This document shows positions 26,240 through 40,039 of a stretch of 64,000 bases of DNA, piece by piece. Within the stretch, counting starts at the first letter, position 1, and every line of letters begins with the position of its first letter. The notes beneath the pieces are model-generated. The model was not told the origin of the DNA. It saw only the letters and a program-made list of their open reading frames with translations, and did no database searches. The position numbers were made by a program, and so were the translations under genes. The DNA comes from Climacteris rufus (Eukaryota; Chordata; Aves; Passeriformes; Climacteridae), in the NCBI GenBank assembly GCA_013398175.1, contig VZRZ01007791.1, forward strand, positions 1,420,456 through 1,484,455. The letters run 5' to 3'.

Positions 26240-29200
26240 AATGCCTGCACAGAGCAGTGCCCTGCTTTCCTGTGCTGCTGTGCTGAACGACACCGGCGTG
26301 GTCTGAGACAAAAGAAGCTGGTGATGTGATGCTGGGAGCTGCAAGTGCACAGAATTGCCTCAGCCAACATGGAATGGAAGTGAACTTGAACGGGTTTTGC
26401 ACTTTGCTTTGAGAATTCATTCAACTCTTTTGTAAAAATCAGTTGTTATAGTTCATGCAAAAAACCCTCTGCATTTATAAGCATTAGTAAGATAACTGAA
26501 TGCATGAAGTAGGCAATTTCTTTTGACATAAAAATGGAAGTGTGTTTTGTATCTGATTTTGGCTTTAGCCTTTTATTTCTGAGGTTTGCTGTAAATAGCA
26601 ACTGCTGGTTCAAATATTTGAAGTGCAATATTAGGAGTATATACAGAGTTAAATCTCTGTGTGAGATGCTCCTTTTTAAGTGAAACCTATAGGAATGAAT
26701 TTAGATACAATTTCCTCTTAGTTAGGAAATTAGGAAAGAGTTACATGTTCTAGCAAGTAGAAGAACATTTTATTAACCCTTAATAAATCAAAGAAAGAGA
26801 TAAAGATGGCTTCTGAGGCTGAAGGCTTAAATGATAGTGTCAGATGAATCCTAAATGTTTTGAACTGCTTTTCCAGCACCGTCTCTAAAGAGGAGTCATG
26901 GAAGGGACTGAGGCATGGTCTGTGAGGAGGCTTGCTGGCCCATGGGATGTAGTTCCACCTACAGCTTCTCTGGGAAGGGAGGTCTTACCTGTGGTTTCAA
27001 CATCTTTTTATTTATTTTACATTCCATTGTGTAACTTTCCACGGAGTCCATAAAAGCCAAGATCAAATTGAAGGAACCCTTGTGAATAAGGGAAGGTGTT
27101 TATTTTAAATTATCAAAGACAGAGACATCAGTACGGAAATTTTTCACTGCTTATATGTTTGCAGCTTCTTTTTATTGAACTTGTCAAACTGTTTGCAGGT
27201 AATCTGAGGGAATGCACGTAGGAATCAAGCTCAGACTAACCAAATAAATTGGATTAACTGTGTGCTGATAATGACAGGAGGGTGAGGTGATTGTTCCAGT
27301 AGTGCTATGATAGACAGGACAAAGGCCACAACGTTATAAAAAGGGATGAAAAATTTGTACTTTACTTTAAATGAATGTACTGCTGATCTGAAATAAACAG
27401 CCTTGTGACCTAGGAGTCAAAGTTAGGGAAAGTTAGCCTCTTGGAATAACCAAGGATATTAATTTTATTTTCTAGCTCAGTTTCTACTTGATCAAGGTGT
27501 TGTTGTAAAACACTGAAGAAAATTCTGCAGTTATGCTTTTACAGTTTCATTTTGTTGGGATAGATAGCCACGTTTATTAAAATTACGCTTCTTGTAAGAA
27601 AAATTTTAAAATGTCTTACACTGCACTTTTTCTTAATTAAAAACTCAATCTGACAAGAAAAAATATTCAAAATACACATTATTCCCACTGAAAATTATAA
27701 TATATATCAGACATTGTCATTAATCAGCCCTTTTACTAGAATTGCAGTGATACTAGTAGAGTTATAATTGAAATTTTCCTGGGTTTGTTTGGGTTTTTTT
27801 TTAGGAAAAATTGCAGTTATTTAAGCCTTTCTAAATTAAAAACACAACTGCATTTTTTTCTTTAGGCAGATGGGAAAAATAAGGTATCTTCAGTTATTCA
27901 AAGATGTCCATATGGAAACCGAAAACATATTGATGAAATTTTTCATCCAAAAAAGGCAAAGTAGCAGAAAAAATCAATAATATGCTGGCTAGTGCCCTTA
28001 CCAGAGATGTAAGAAATTCAGCTGAAAGCACAACTTTAAACTAGGTAAGTGTAGGCACTGGTTAAACAGACAGCCTGAGTGGAGTGTGTGTGATTTAAAT
28101 CCAGCCACATGAACTTCTCATCCTAATCCCACTTTATCTTCCCTGGAGAGAAATGGTTAATTTTAGGGCTTAATTCATCTGACCTATTTGTGGTGTCTGC
28201 TGCACAACAAGATGAATTGTAGCCTTGAGTAGATCATGTCAAGTGTGAAGGGAGCGAGGAGTGATTAGCTCAGAAATAGATGTCTGCATTCAATCCCTTT
28301 TCCCATCTCTCATGCTGGAGGCTGCGTTAAGGGAACCACAGACCCGCAGGACTCTGGCTGGAGCTTTGGCAGTGCCAGGTGCTCCAGGTGAGGTACAGGA
28401 TCTAAGATGCCTTCCCACATACCTACTGCTGTATTTCCACAGACCATCTTGGGACCAATAGAACAACATTTTTCAAAGGAGAGAACTTTATGGGAAAACT
28501 GCAGCTTAGTGTTCATTTCTACTCTAGTGTGACTATCTGCTTCACTGAAAGGCTCATAAAACACTTGGACTAGAGGAGGGAGCACACAAGCATTCAGCAG
28601 CCTTGCCAAAAGTAGAATAAACATTTCTTGATTTGGGGAGATGAAGTTTCACATGGCCTCCTCTGAGTGACCACGTTATGGAAAGAATATCAGTTTTGTT
28701 TGTCAGTGTTATTTCCTGTTCTCGAGTTGCTTAATATGCTCTCCTTTTTGCAACACAGCACACAGGGAAAAGAATTCTTGGTGTAGTGGCTCTGCTCTTT
28801 CTGTACATCAGAAATGTGCTCTTTTCAGAAAGCTAAAACCCCAACAAACGTGCAGGAGCTGAAAGTGCCTAGCTAAACATTTCAGCAGGTTGAGGCAAAA
28901 AAGGGGTTTTGTCTGTAAGGAAGGTTTGCATGTTTCCTGTCTCAAGCCCTCTGAACACACTGCTGTGCAAATGGGGGTTTTACTAAAGCTTTTACTTTTT
29001 TTCCTTTGAAAACCAAATTTTCAGCCTTCCCAGGACATTCTGGGGGTAAAGAGCTGCTTTCTTCTCTGAACAGGTTAGGTAACTTTTGTTGGCCACATTT
29101 TTTTCTCAAGTAATTATACTTCAGGGGCCCTGTGTTACATTTTTTCTGCCTGGAATTGTTTTTAGAGCAACTGGAAGCTCTGCTAAATAGGTTTCCTTGG

Positions 29201-32200
29201 TGCTTTCCCTTCTCTGTTCTTTCCTCAAATGCTTACACTTTTCTTAAATGCTGCCATGTTTGTCTGTTACCATAGACAAACCTTGTCATGGGTTGGACTT
29301 TTTGCCTAACACTGAATTTGTTTTTCTGTGTGGAAAGTGCTAGTGAGAAAATACTGTGGTTGTTTAACCTGTATGAAATAGCTGCAAGACTATTTGTAAT
29401 GTGATTATTAAGTATATTCAAACCAGGTAGGACAAAGAAGGAGATGAGAAATGGAAGTGCAAATGAAACTGCCTCGTTTTTTTTTCTTGTCATCCTCTTG
29501 TGGTATTATGTAGATCCCCAGCCAGATGGCTACTGGCTATAAGCTATGTGTGGATTCACAGGATTTTAACTCCTGTGTTGGTTTCCCATCTGTCATAAAC
29601 TCAGAAGCTGCAATCCAGAGACTGACATGAATGTCAGTGTCTTCTTTAGCACACCAAAACCATTATGCTCAAAGGCTGCAGTAACAGCTCAAATGAAGGC
29701 AGGACAGTGTCTGGTTTAACAACCATGCTGCTAGACTGGGGAGTAAAATTTCTTGCTGTTGTTGTAAAGTAATGCTTCAAATTGTTTGACCACTGTGGTG
29801 ACAGCAGCCTCCAACCTCCCACTGCCTGAAAAGTGTCCTCAAAAGGAGGGTTTTTTTCTGTTATAGGATCTCAGCAAAGATTGTAAACCCACAATTGATT
29901 TCAGTAGGAAATCTCATGTCTAAAAATAAAATAACAGATTCTTCAATAGAAAAAAGGTGGTAAGAGTCAGAATCTCTCAGCACTGGGGGAACAGATGTGA
30001 AGCATTTAAAAACAATACTTTGGTCTTTCTTCACTGTAAGATGACCAATTAAGTATCCTGTACATTTCCCTTAAGCATGTCATCACTTGGATGAACACAT
30101 TCTGTTTCTGTTGATGGAGGTGAAAACAGTGAAAATAATCTTAGATTTCATGGTATAGGGTAGAACAAGGCATTGGTCACTTTGTGGTTACCTATTGGGG
30201 CCTCAGTGTGACTGAAATGAAGAAACCTTGCTCCTCAGTGTAAAAGAAGTTCTCATAGCCTCACTTTATCTCTTGTCATACTCAAAAAAGCAAAATGAAA
30301 AATTAAATGAAAATCTCTATGAAACAGGCATGAACATGTGAGAAATAGGGGCTGAGCACTCTATCAGCAATTTTAGAAAAAAATTTAGCATGTAAATGTG
30401 TCAAAAAGAAGCATGTGTATAGGTCCTTAAGGAAATCACTACTATTATGGAGTCCTCCCAGACTGAGACTGGTGTCCTTCATTAATGGATGTGACTTACA
30501 TGAGAAGAAAAGTCACACCCCTGTGAGAAAATAAGCACTTTCTTAAGGAGTAGCTGTCTGAAATCAAGCAGTCTGGTAATCCAGCTTCAAAAACCCTGTC
30601 AGAAGCAAATTATGCTCTCTGTTTCCACTCTGCATTCAGTCCTGTAGGACAGGGAGCAGCTTAAGAGGATGATAAAGTGTTAGACTGTTTCAGGTGGTTT
30701 CTAGTGCTTGGTGAAGTAGCCTGGAGTTAAATGCCTCTTTCAGCATCGGGCATCACAACTGGAATCGTTCCAGGCAGGTGCTTCAGCAGCACAGTGGGCT
30801 CCAGGTCTTCTACCTAGGTTGAAAGAACCCCACATGATGAAATAAGATATTGATTGGAAAGATTGCCAGAACTAGAGTATTTTATTTCCAGCAGAATAGT
30901 GTATTGTAAATTCAAGCTTCAAGTCAACAGGCTTGGCCTTTTTTATAACACCATAATGTTATGATATTCTTGCAGTTCATTTTCTTTGCATTAGGCAGAA
31001 AAGATTTTTGCAGAAATCACAACAGGAGGCTGTATTTCATGAATGACATTTTCTGAAATTTAGGAAAAGCTGACGGTAAAACTAGTTAATTTTTCAGGGC
31101 TTTTACATCTGTTTGTAGCCACAGGGATGGCACACTGTTCAGTTATGTCCTGCTATGAATTTCCCCCAGCCTGTAGGGCTAAATCTCTGTGTCAGGGCTC
31201 CCTATCATTCATCTGCATTCAGGTTAAAAGAGTAAAATAATCCAGCCAAATATTGTCAGTAGAAAAAACTGAAATAATCTGAAAAATGAAGTCCTTGTTT
31301 TGCTGACAAAATTATTAAGCCTGTGTTCCTGTGTCCTAAGGAAATGGCTGAGATCAGAACAGTATGGTCCTGTTGCCTTTAATAAACCTCAGCCCTAGAT
31401 AATGATATAGCAGGAAGAGCTCTTGAGTGTTCAGGAAGTAATGTCCTCCCTAAAGGGCCTTGGTAATCTGCTCTGTGTCTTACACATCACCATCATCAGT
31501 GCTTGAAGAAAGAGGTTTCAGGTGCACCTGCCAGAGGAGAGGCAGAACATCATTCTGCATTCAAGCATATGCCCTGGACATGCATATGAATATAATAGCA
31601 AGCCACTGGTCAAAGTAATATATTTCCCACAAAAGTAATACAGAACAGATATAACATTCAAGAATCAGGCTGACGTGAAATGGATTTTCAGGAAAAAAAG
31701 CATAATTCTGTCCACTCGCAACTGGTCCTGGAGAAGCCTTGAGAAGAATTCTCTGCATTAAAAAATGAAGACTTGTAAGTTGGCTCCAGGTAAGAGAAGA
31801 TGAGAAATAGGAGTTGGAAGCATCTGAAAGTTATAGGTTATTACCTATATATCAAAATAGGCAATATATCAAAAAATATATCAGCAACACCAACAGCTGG
31901 TTAGAAAGTTAAGTGGTATATTCTCCTCCTACCTCTTTTAAACAACTTAAAGGAAGGACATCCCAACCTGCTATGGTAGGATGAGGATTTCTTGATGTCA
32001 GTTCTTACCAGGTTTGCTGAGAAACTGGTGCTATCTGAGGTAATGGCAACTTATTTCCATCATCTGATATGATCTTCAGAAGATCTTTGTTTCTTTGAGT
32101 AATGTTTTGACTTTCAAGGATTTTCGTTATGGTTTTGAAACTTATTTTTATAATTTTTCCCATGTTTCATTTGTCAACTTTTGCAGCAATGATGAAAAGA

Positions 32201-35002
32201 AATGGATCATGATTATACTCAGCTGTTTTCCACTTCAGGATTCATTTAGTTGTGAATGCAGTTGTTTTTCACTGTACATTGGTTTTCATAAAAACTGCTG
32301 TTCACACATGTCTGTAAATTGTCCTCTAGGCAAGCTTTGTCCTTGTCCAGACATGAATGTTCTGGGGGGAGAGCTGAGGGTTATCTGAAGTAAGAAACTG
32401 CAAACAAAATAAATTACCTGCTTTTGAGGTATATGAAAAAAAAAGGAATCAAAATGGACCTTAGCAATGGATAGGGATTAAGGCTTCACTAAGGAGTGAT
32501 GATAGAGTTGGTTTGGGGCAGGATGAGAGAAAAGCTTTGTAAGAATGTGTGCAATTAGTAAGTTTGGGTACTGCCTATGAAGGAGAGAACATATGCTCCA
32601 AATATACTTCAGAGTGTACTTTTAAGCCAGATGCCTGTGCCCAACCTAGGAAGTACATTCTCTAAAAACCATAGAGGAATAAACCAAGCAAGGTGAGGAC
32701 CGGGGGTAGGGCTTCCAGTTCACTATACATTGTTCTTTCTCTTGCTCTTGTCTTGATGAACTGTCCCACAACTGGGAGAGCATTGCATGAAACTTTCAGG
32801 TCTATTATTTCTCATATTCGCCTTGAATTTCAGAAGCAGGATCTAAAGCTCAGATTTTACAATTTGATCCTCTCCCTGCCTTAAAGTTTCTTTTGATTAA
32901 TGCTGTAGAAGCCTGTAAGCTTTGGCAGTGTTTATCTTTGGCTCCTCTTGCCTGCATTACAGATCAGTGTGTTTTAACACTGTAAGTTCTGAGTGTATTT
33001 CTGTAAGTTTCCAAGGGTAAGCCCAGGCATATTGGCCTTGAAGGAGTTTTAGTTTGAAAACCTTAATTGTTTCATAATAGTACTTGTTTTCTTTATATAG
33101 TATCAGTGTTTCCAGAGATGACTGTTGACAACAGAAAGTCTCCTCTGAGCTAATGTTGCTTGTGGCCTGACTGCTGGAGAAAAGTGGTCATGCCTGCATA
33201 ACACACTCACTTTAAAATAATTCAATATCTGAGCAGTTTTAGAAATTGTATAGTTGTGCTTTTATTTATAGAGAGGGAGAGGCCAAAAAGAAGAACTTTG
33301 AAAGAAACAAGTTCAGGCAGACTTTGTTTTTGTTAAGGAGCAACAAAAATTGATTCAGCTGCCTTTTGTCAATAAAAATGCAGCCTGGTAGAGGAATAGT
33401 TGTTACAAACATCTAAGGTTTAGGTCCTGTTGCTAGCACCAGAATCACAATTTGTACTTTTAAGATAGTGTCAGTTGTGTGTAGGTCAGTGAAAGAGAAG
33501 AAAAATCAGCAATTTGGAATTTCACATTACATTGGAAAAAAGTCAACATAGGCTCTGTATTGTACCATATAGCTTATATAATCCGCAATGAGTTTATCTT
33601 TTTTCAGGACTTACTGCTTTTCCATACATTCCTAATTCTCTGACCTGGAAAATGTATCTCTCTTTCTCATTGTTTAGTGTGAGACTGACCTTATGCAGAA
33701 TTACATTCCCCGCTAATATACCATGAAAAATCATTTATTTATTTATGTCATCATACCTTATTTATTATACCTTACTTACTGACAGAGGAATTTACTGCAT
33801 CAGTTCAGTTGAGGCTTACAGAACAACCAAGCTCCTTAGTTTTCAGAGCAGAAAGGAAGATGATGATCAAAAGCTTGCTTTCAGAGGAGCTGCTCTTCTC
33901 ATTTATATTTCTTTGCATTTTCTAAGATGTCTTCCACCTATCACTTTTTATTAGAGAGGGTTGCAGAATCAAAGTGGCATCTATTTATCATCCAAACTGA
34001 AATTCCAGCCCTCACCATCAGACTTCCTTGGCCATGATTTTTCCTGTTTTATGACCAAGTGAGCATTGGAGCCTGTCAGGATGCATAGCTGCATTAATCA
34101 TCTCTGCTCACTACAGCCAAGCAAGAGGACAGGAAGCATCTATTTACTAAGGGCTTGTCTACATGGGGAAATAGCTCAGACTGCTCATTAGGAGTTAACT
34201 CCTTCCATGGATTCTCCTTGAGCATCTTTCAGTGGTTTAGCTTCAGGCTGCTTTGGAAAATAAGGAATTTGGTAGTGGGTGTGGTTAAACCACAGAAAGC
34301 TTGTGTTAGTGTGCAGAACATGATCCTGTCTCAATGTGTCATTTAATCTTCTGTAACTGACCCTCTTCATGCTCTTAGTCTGTGGCAAATGGAAGGTGAA
34401 ACTTGTTAATTCAAGCCTCTCATATCAAGGCATGTGTGTGTGACTTGCTTGTGTCCATGCACCTGTGCATTTGTACAGGGCAGCCCAGAGCACTGCTGAC
34501 AGCAACTTGGCTACAAGCAGTATTTTTGATAACTCCCCAAATAAACAAATTTGACCAGAACTCATTATTTTTCATGATAGGGCACAAGAAGTGTGTAGGA
34601 TGATCTTTTTACACCCTGTATGAGCCATGTATTGTTTAGTGATCTTAGTTGTGTTGGACTGTCTTTTTATAGAAATTTTCTTTGCCCAAAGATGAGTAGT
34701 CTTCTGAGATGAACAGCTTAAAGTCTATTTAATATTAGTCTAGTGCATCATTACCCTGAAAATAGGGGGCTTCGTTACTATGGAAGCTAAATTTTATCTT
34801 TGGGAGAAACTTGCATCACTTTGCAAGAACCGTATTTTTAAAGCAACTTATACTACTGCAGGCTTCATTGTGGAAACTGTTTAGTGTAACTTAATTTCAT
34901 TCATTAAGCCTTAACCAAACCACATTAAATAGTTTTTTTTAATTACATTCATTCAGAAGTTTGATACATGCATTAGCAGTGTAGGCATTTTCAGTGGTTA
35001 TA
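26240..35002 (+). other. Presumed intron 1, fourth segment: no confirmed gene
   Basis: Unique AT-rich sequence. The only exon-like signal noticed is the acceptor/donor-bounded unit at 27866-28044, treated as a finding. The sequence near 31850-31885 contains three closely spaced ATATATCAA-like units. Confidence 0.55.
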
Positions 35003-35262
35003 TAGAACAGAAGAGAGTAGAATAGAAAATAAAAGAATATTTCAGTTGTAAGGTCCTATAGTAATCATTTAGCCCAACTGCCTGACCACTTCAGGTCTGA
35101 CCAAAAATTAAAGCATTATAAGGACAATTGCCAAATGCCTCTTAAACAAGGCGTGGGGTATTAACCACCTGTCTAGGAAGCTTGTTCCAGTGTATGACCA
35201 CCCTGTTGGTAAAGAAATGCCTCCTAATATGCAGTCTAAACCTCCCCAGCACTGCTTGGAAA
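35003..35262 (-). repeat. CR1 LINE 3'-end fragment (antisense)
   Basis: Recognisable avian CR1 3' region in reverse orientation. On the left is a degenerate (AGAAT)-like microsatellite (about 35003-35040), the reverse complement of the CR1 terminal repeat. It is followed by TTTCAGTTGTAAGGTCCTAT, TTAGCCCAACTGCCTGACCA, TTGCCAAATGCCTCTTAAAC, CTAGGAAGCTTGTTCCAGTG and GTAAAGAAATGCCTCCTAAT. These match a CR1 type I recall from songbird genomes. The fragment is 5'-truncated, as is usual for CR1, has small indels and encodes no intact reverse transcriptase. It is the clearest indication of avian origin besides the gene. Confidence 0.85.
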
Positions 35263-38200
35263 CATTGGTTTCTCAGTGAAACAAAAACTGGCATGGTTCT
35301 TGATATTACTGTGTAACTGTTAGTTTTCTTGCTAGCTATAAAAACGAACTCTCTATGTGTTTAAGACCTGTTAAAAGTTGAAATATTAAGGAAAATACTG
35401 CTTATTTTAGAAGATCAATGTGGAACCTTGCCTTAAGACAAATCATTCGCAGAAAATATATTATGTGCTTCAGCTTACCTAGGCACAGTACTGGGATTAA
35501 AACATGATGAGCATTACCAAAAAAAGTCAATTGAAAGAAGCTGGTGTAGTTATATTGCTAGTAACAGATTTGGCTCTTTGCTTTCAGCTCTTGTGACTAC
35601 ATTACTTTCTTTGGCAGCTATGTTCTTCTCTTTTCCAAACTTACATTGCTAGATAAAGTTTTATACAGTGATTTCTGCCAGACAGGAACAAAGGACAGTT
35701 TCCTTCCAAACATTAAGACAACATTTGCTATTGTCTGTGAAATTCCACGCTGGGATTGGCTGGAGGGGCAGCAGAATGCATTTTAGTCCTGTACATATAT
35801 TTGTATTTTATAGCAAACAAAACCAGTTTGACAGCTTTTGTATGGAGTATATGGCTATTATTCTGTCTTTTGGCATCTCGTGTTGATGTTTTATATCAGG
35901 TTTTGTTATACTTTGTTTACACTTAGACTTTCTAGAAATTCTCTTTTGGGATGGCACCTCAACATTTGTGTCCAGTTCTCTCTAACAGGCTAAGTTAATT
36001 AAATAAGAAAGTCCAGGTTTGATTTCAAAAGAAAAATAAAGACTTCTACCATTTTTATACTGATTCAGAATGTCTGAGCTTAAAATTCAAGTGCTGTATG
36101 CCTTAGCCCCAGTGAAGGACACTTCCTTAATCGTTATGAATGGAATACAATACAAATGAAGTAAATGCAATATCAGGGATTAAAATAGATCTTGCATATA
36201 TGTGTAGTAAAAGTATTTTTGGGGCCTTTAATTCTGTAATGCCCTTGGCTCAGATTTCTACAGTGGCTCACTGCCATCTTGAAATGGCACAAGGTAACAG
36301 CAAAAGCTTTCTTGTATTCTGTGTACAGGAGTTGGGAAAAAAAATGAAATTGCAGAGGGAAAGAAGCAAAACACTACAGTTTTGTATTCATGCAGTCCTG
36401 TTTCATGTCTGTTCTGCACTTCAGGGGGCTGTGCAAAACCTCACTCAAAAAGTTGCATGACATCAAGGTTACAAACCTTGCTGTTGAGAAATGCAAAAGG
36501 TGGGGCTGCACAGAACAGTAGGGGTATTGCATTTGCATGTGGGAAGTATTTAGGATAATTATGTTAATAAACTTCTCTTTTGAATAGACTGTGTAGACCT
36601 TAATCCAACAGTGAAATGAAAAGACTCATTAGAAATGACACACATTCAACATCCAAAAATCTTCTGTATTTTATTAACTTCCAAAATGACAGCATTACAG
36701 CCTGAACTAATCTCTTAATGAAAAGGAAAAAAAAAGCCACGGATTCAGTAACTTTTATTAGTTGATAGTCTAATTTTCTGAGTTTAGTTTAATTAACAAA
36801 GAAATTTTGCCTGTTTCAGCCACAAGCCTTTGTTACATCTTCTAGCTTCACTAACATCACTCAACGCATCCCAAAGTTTTTCATTGTGAGGATGTGGCAG
36901 TCAGACAGCAGTTGAAAGTTTACTCCAAAACCCTGGAAAGTCAGCAGAAAGGCATTTGTTACATTTAGTGGATTGGGATTAAATCCACGATAAATAGCTA
37001 ATGATACCAAACCACTTGCTTATTCTTCAACGTTTGAAAAATACTTTGTATGCAAAATCTTTGTTTCTGATAACCTTCACTCTTAGCTTCCTGCTACCAG
37101 GTGCCCAGCAAATTCTTGGTTATGCTTGTAATCTGGCATGCTCACAAAGAGAAGTAAATGGTAAGCAACATACGGGATTGCTCCTGCCAAAAGCTTTGTC
37201 CTCACCCTATCAACTTCTCCCCACAGTTTTGAGTCACCAGCTATGGAAGGCAGACATGAAATTAGACCGTCTCTTGTTTTTGCCCCATGCATGACCTATG
37301 CTGCAGCTCAGCCAAGACATTTTCACCTGTACCTTTCCTATGTAAAAATAGAATAATTACCACTTTTAATCACAATTGTTGTAGGAGGAGAAAACTGAAG
37401 AGTTCACACTCCCACTAAACTGGTGATGAAAGATTTATTTTAACAGCAGTTTACATTGTAAAGTAAATTTTAAGCTTGCAGAAGTTCACAGTACAACAAA
37501 GACCCATATAAACTCCAAGGACACAAACTCTGCATCAACTTGCAAATCTGGATTTTAATAGTAGACTTCTATTTAATACAAGAACAAAGGTAGAGTTTTG
37601 GAACTACTTGGACTGCTGATATATACCGTTTTATGCTTATTACTATTAAAAGTTACACGCTAAGTACTAGACCCCATACTATGAAGTACATATAAATATG
37701 AAGCTGAGTCTGTGTTTAAATTCCCAAACCACCCAAACTCAGCCAGTCTTACAGCATGAAAACCACGAAAACTAGGACTGAACCTAGCTTCTTCCTCCTG
37801 TTGAGCCTAAAATCTTTTCACCGTGTATTGTGGAAGAAACAACGTTAAGTCCCAGGGCTGTGGGGCTGAAAGGCAGCCCCCAGCAGCTGAACAATGGCAA
37901 GGATCAACTCCTTAAACCTCCTTTCCATTGCAATTAGGTGCATATGGAATCCCAGCCAAATGGTGGCTGATAGCAGGGATGGTGTTTAACCTGTTTGACT
38001 TTGCACTGGAAGGGACGAGCACCACAGGTAGCCTCAGTTACAGTGAGGTACGAACACAAGATTTAACAAGCTACTACTTGTCAGCTCTTAATTAGCAGCT
38101 CCCATCAGAGCAGCAGCACCCAACTGCAACACCGTCTGCTTCGGTGCAAAGTCCAATTCATTAGTTCAGTTTACAGAAGCATCATATTTTGCTTGGATGA

Positions 38201-40039
38201 TGGTATTTAACAGCCAACGCGTGGCAAGGTTTGACTGCCTTTCAGTTTTTTCTGTGCGTAGGGAGAGTTGCTAGCTAAACTTAGTACCTGTTAGTATCTG
38301 CTAAATTGGATGCAAGCAGCAGGTCAGGAGGTTCCTTGGGCTACATTCCTTGACAAGCTGCAAGGTGATTTTTGTTTATTTTGACTTGCAGTTCAGATTT
38401 CCATACCCACTACTGTTGCAGCAGACAGCTGTGCAGCATTTGATTCAGCCAAGGGTGCGCTAATGACTGGTAGCCTTCTTGTTGTGACAGTGGCCACTTT
38501 GCCACCGCTGTGACACTGCTGCCACGTGGCAGTGAGGCTGTGCTGGAGGCTTGGGGGAGATAAGCCGTGCTGTGTGTGTGTGTTATCTTGTGTATTCAAA
38601 AGATAAAACACAGGTTGTTGAGCCTGCCTGTGAGGAGTGTGGGTAACATTTGGCTCTTGAGGAAAGCTGTGTGCAGTAAGGTGGTAAACTTTTCAGAATG
38701 TACTTAGGACATTAAAGAGGGATTCAAAGTATGAAGTACCGTAAAACCATACTCAGTGCACTGAGGAAAACTTAGAGAGTTGAAAATTGAGAAGATAATT
38801 TATTTGCTTTGGGCCCGGTATGAGTGAGGGTGTGATGGAAGTGTGTGAACTGGTATATCAGCCACACAAAACTTTCTCTGTTAGGAGGACATTTCGTATA
38901 TTCTGTAGGTCTCATTGATGCCTACAAAACCTAAAACACATCATGCTGACATAAATTCCTAGATTTTCAGCCATCTGTGTTAGTCAGCTTCTTTCTCCAA
39001 GAAGCTGAGTCTTACTATAAAGCTGCTAACAGAAAATGACAGAAATGCCATTAAGCAAATAATTTTGTATGAGCAGGGGATACCATAGCTAAATGAGCAC
39101 GGTGCCCAGCAAATCACACACAGGAAATTACTTCAGCTTTTAATTTTTCTTCCCAGGATTTTTAAATGCATGCTGTAACAAAAGAGGAGGATGAGTAACA
39201 TTTTCAAGCATTTATATGTAAATGTACATTCCAGTATTGTGGTTTTAAAGAGTCTCTGGAGTTCAAACTTCTTTAAAAGTTTGCATGGGTGAACCAGCTT
39301 CTATTGATAGTTAACCTCTGAGCCATAGATTTTTGCACAAACTCACATGCACTACAGGTTTATGCTTGTTTTCTCGTGTGTGTGTGTGTGTGAACCCACA
39401 TAAGCAAATAATCAGGGGTGATACATGCAGATCTAAGAATCTAGCATGTCTCCCATTAAAATATAAACTATTATTTGCATGAATAAGTTGTGCCTGTGGA
39501 AGCACTGGGAGGATTTTCTGTTGCTTGAAACTAGCACTCCAAGGCATTGTGTGACCTATTAACAATAGGATACAAGTTACCTTTAAGATTTTGTAATAAT
39601 ATAGAAAACTCCTTATATTTTTGCAGGACTGCAGGGAGTAGACTGTTGAGGTTAGTTTTACCATAGAGGAAGAGTGACTGCAGTGAACAGCAAGAAATAT
39701 GCCACAATCTTTTGATCTTTTTCTGTAACGCAAAAAGACTCTATATTTTTTCTACACCATGCAATTAAAAGATTAAAATAACACTGAAGTAGTCTGGGCT
39801 TTTGGAGAAAAAAAAAAAACTATTTTTGCATTATGGTGTGTAAGAACTGCTATTTCAGTAGTGGAGTGTCAACTCTTGAGTTTAGCAAAAGTGCCCTTAA
39901 ATAGGAAACCAAAGTTTTGAAAATGAAATGTATATTCTTTGAAGGTAGAACACCTGCTAAAATTACTGTATCTTGCAAAAAAACCCAAAGGCAAATAAAA
40001 GGAACAGGGCAGGTGTGATTGTTACAGAATCCTTACTGC
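35263..40039 (+). other. Presumed intron 1, fifth segment: no confirmed gene
   Basis: Intron sequence with a (TG)n tract at 39376-39392 and a palindromic E-box at 38519-38532. At 37.4-38.3 kb the minus strand looks like a transcript 3' end (see findings). No plus-strand exon of ZMYND11 was identified. Confidence 0.5.
39376..39392. repeat. (GT)n microsatellite
   Basis: A perfect alternating GT tract of 17 bp. Confidence 0.85.

Noticed and set aside
39311..39733. A 140-codon minus-strand open frame
   Set aside because: No family signature, a TG-repeat-derived His-Thr stretch inside it, and no splice signals or codon bias. It is compatible with chance in 64 kb.
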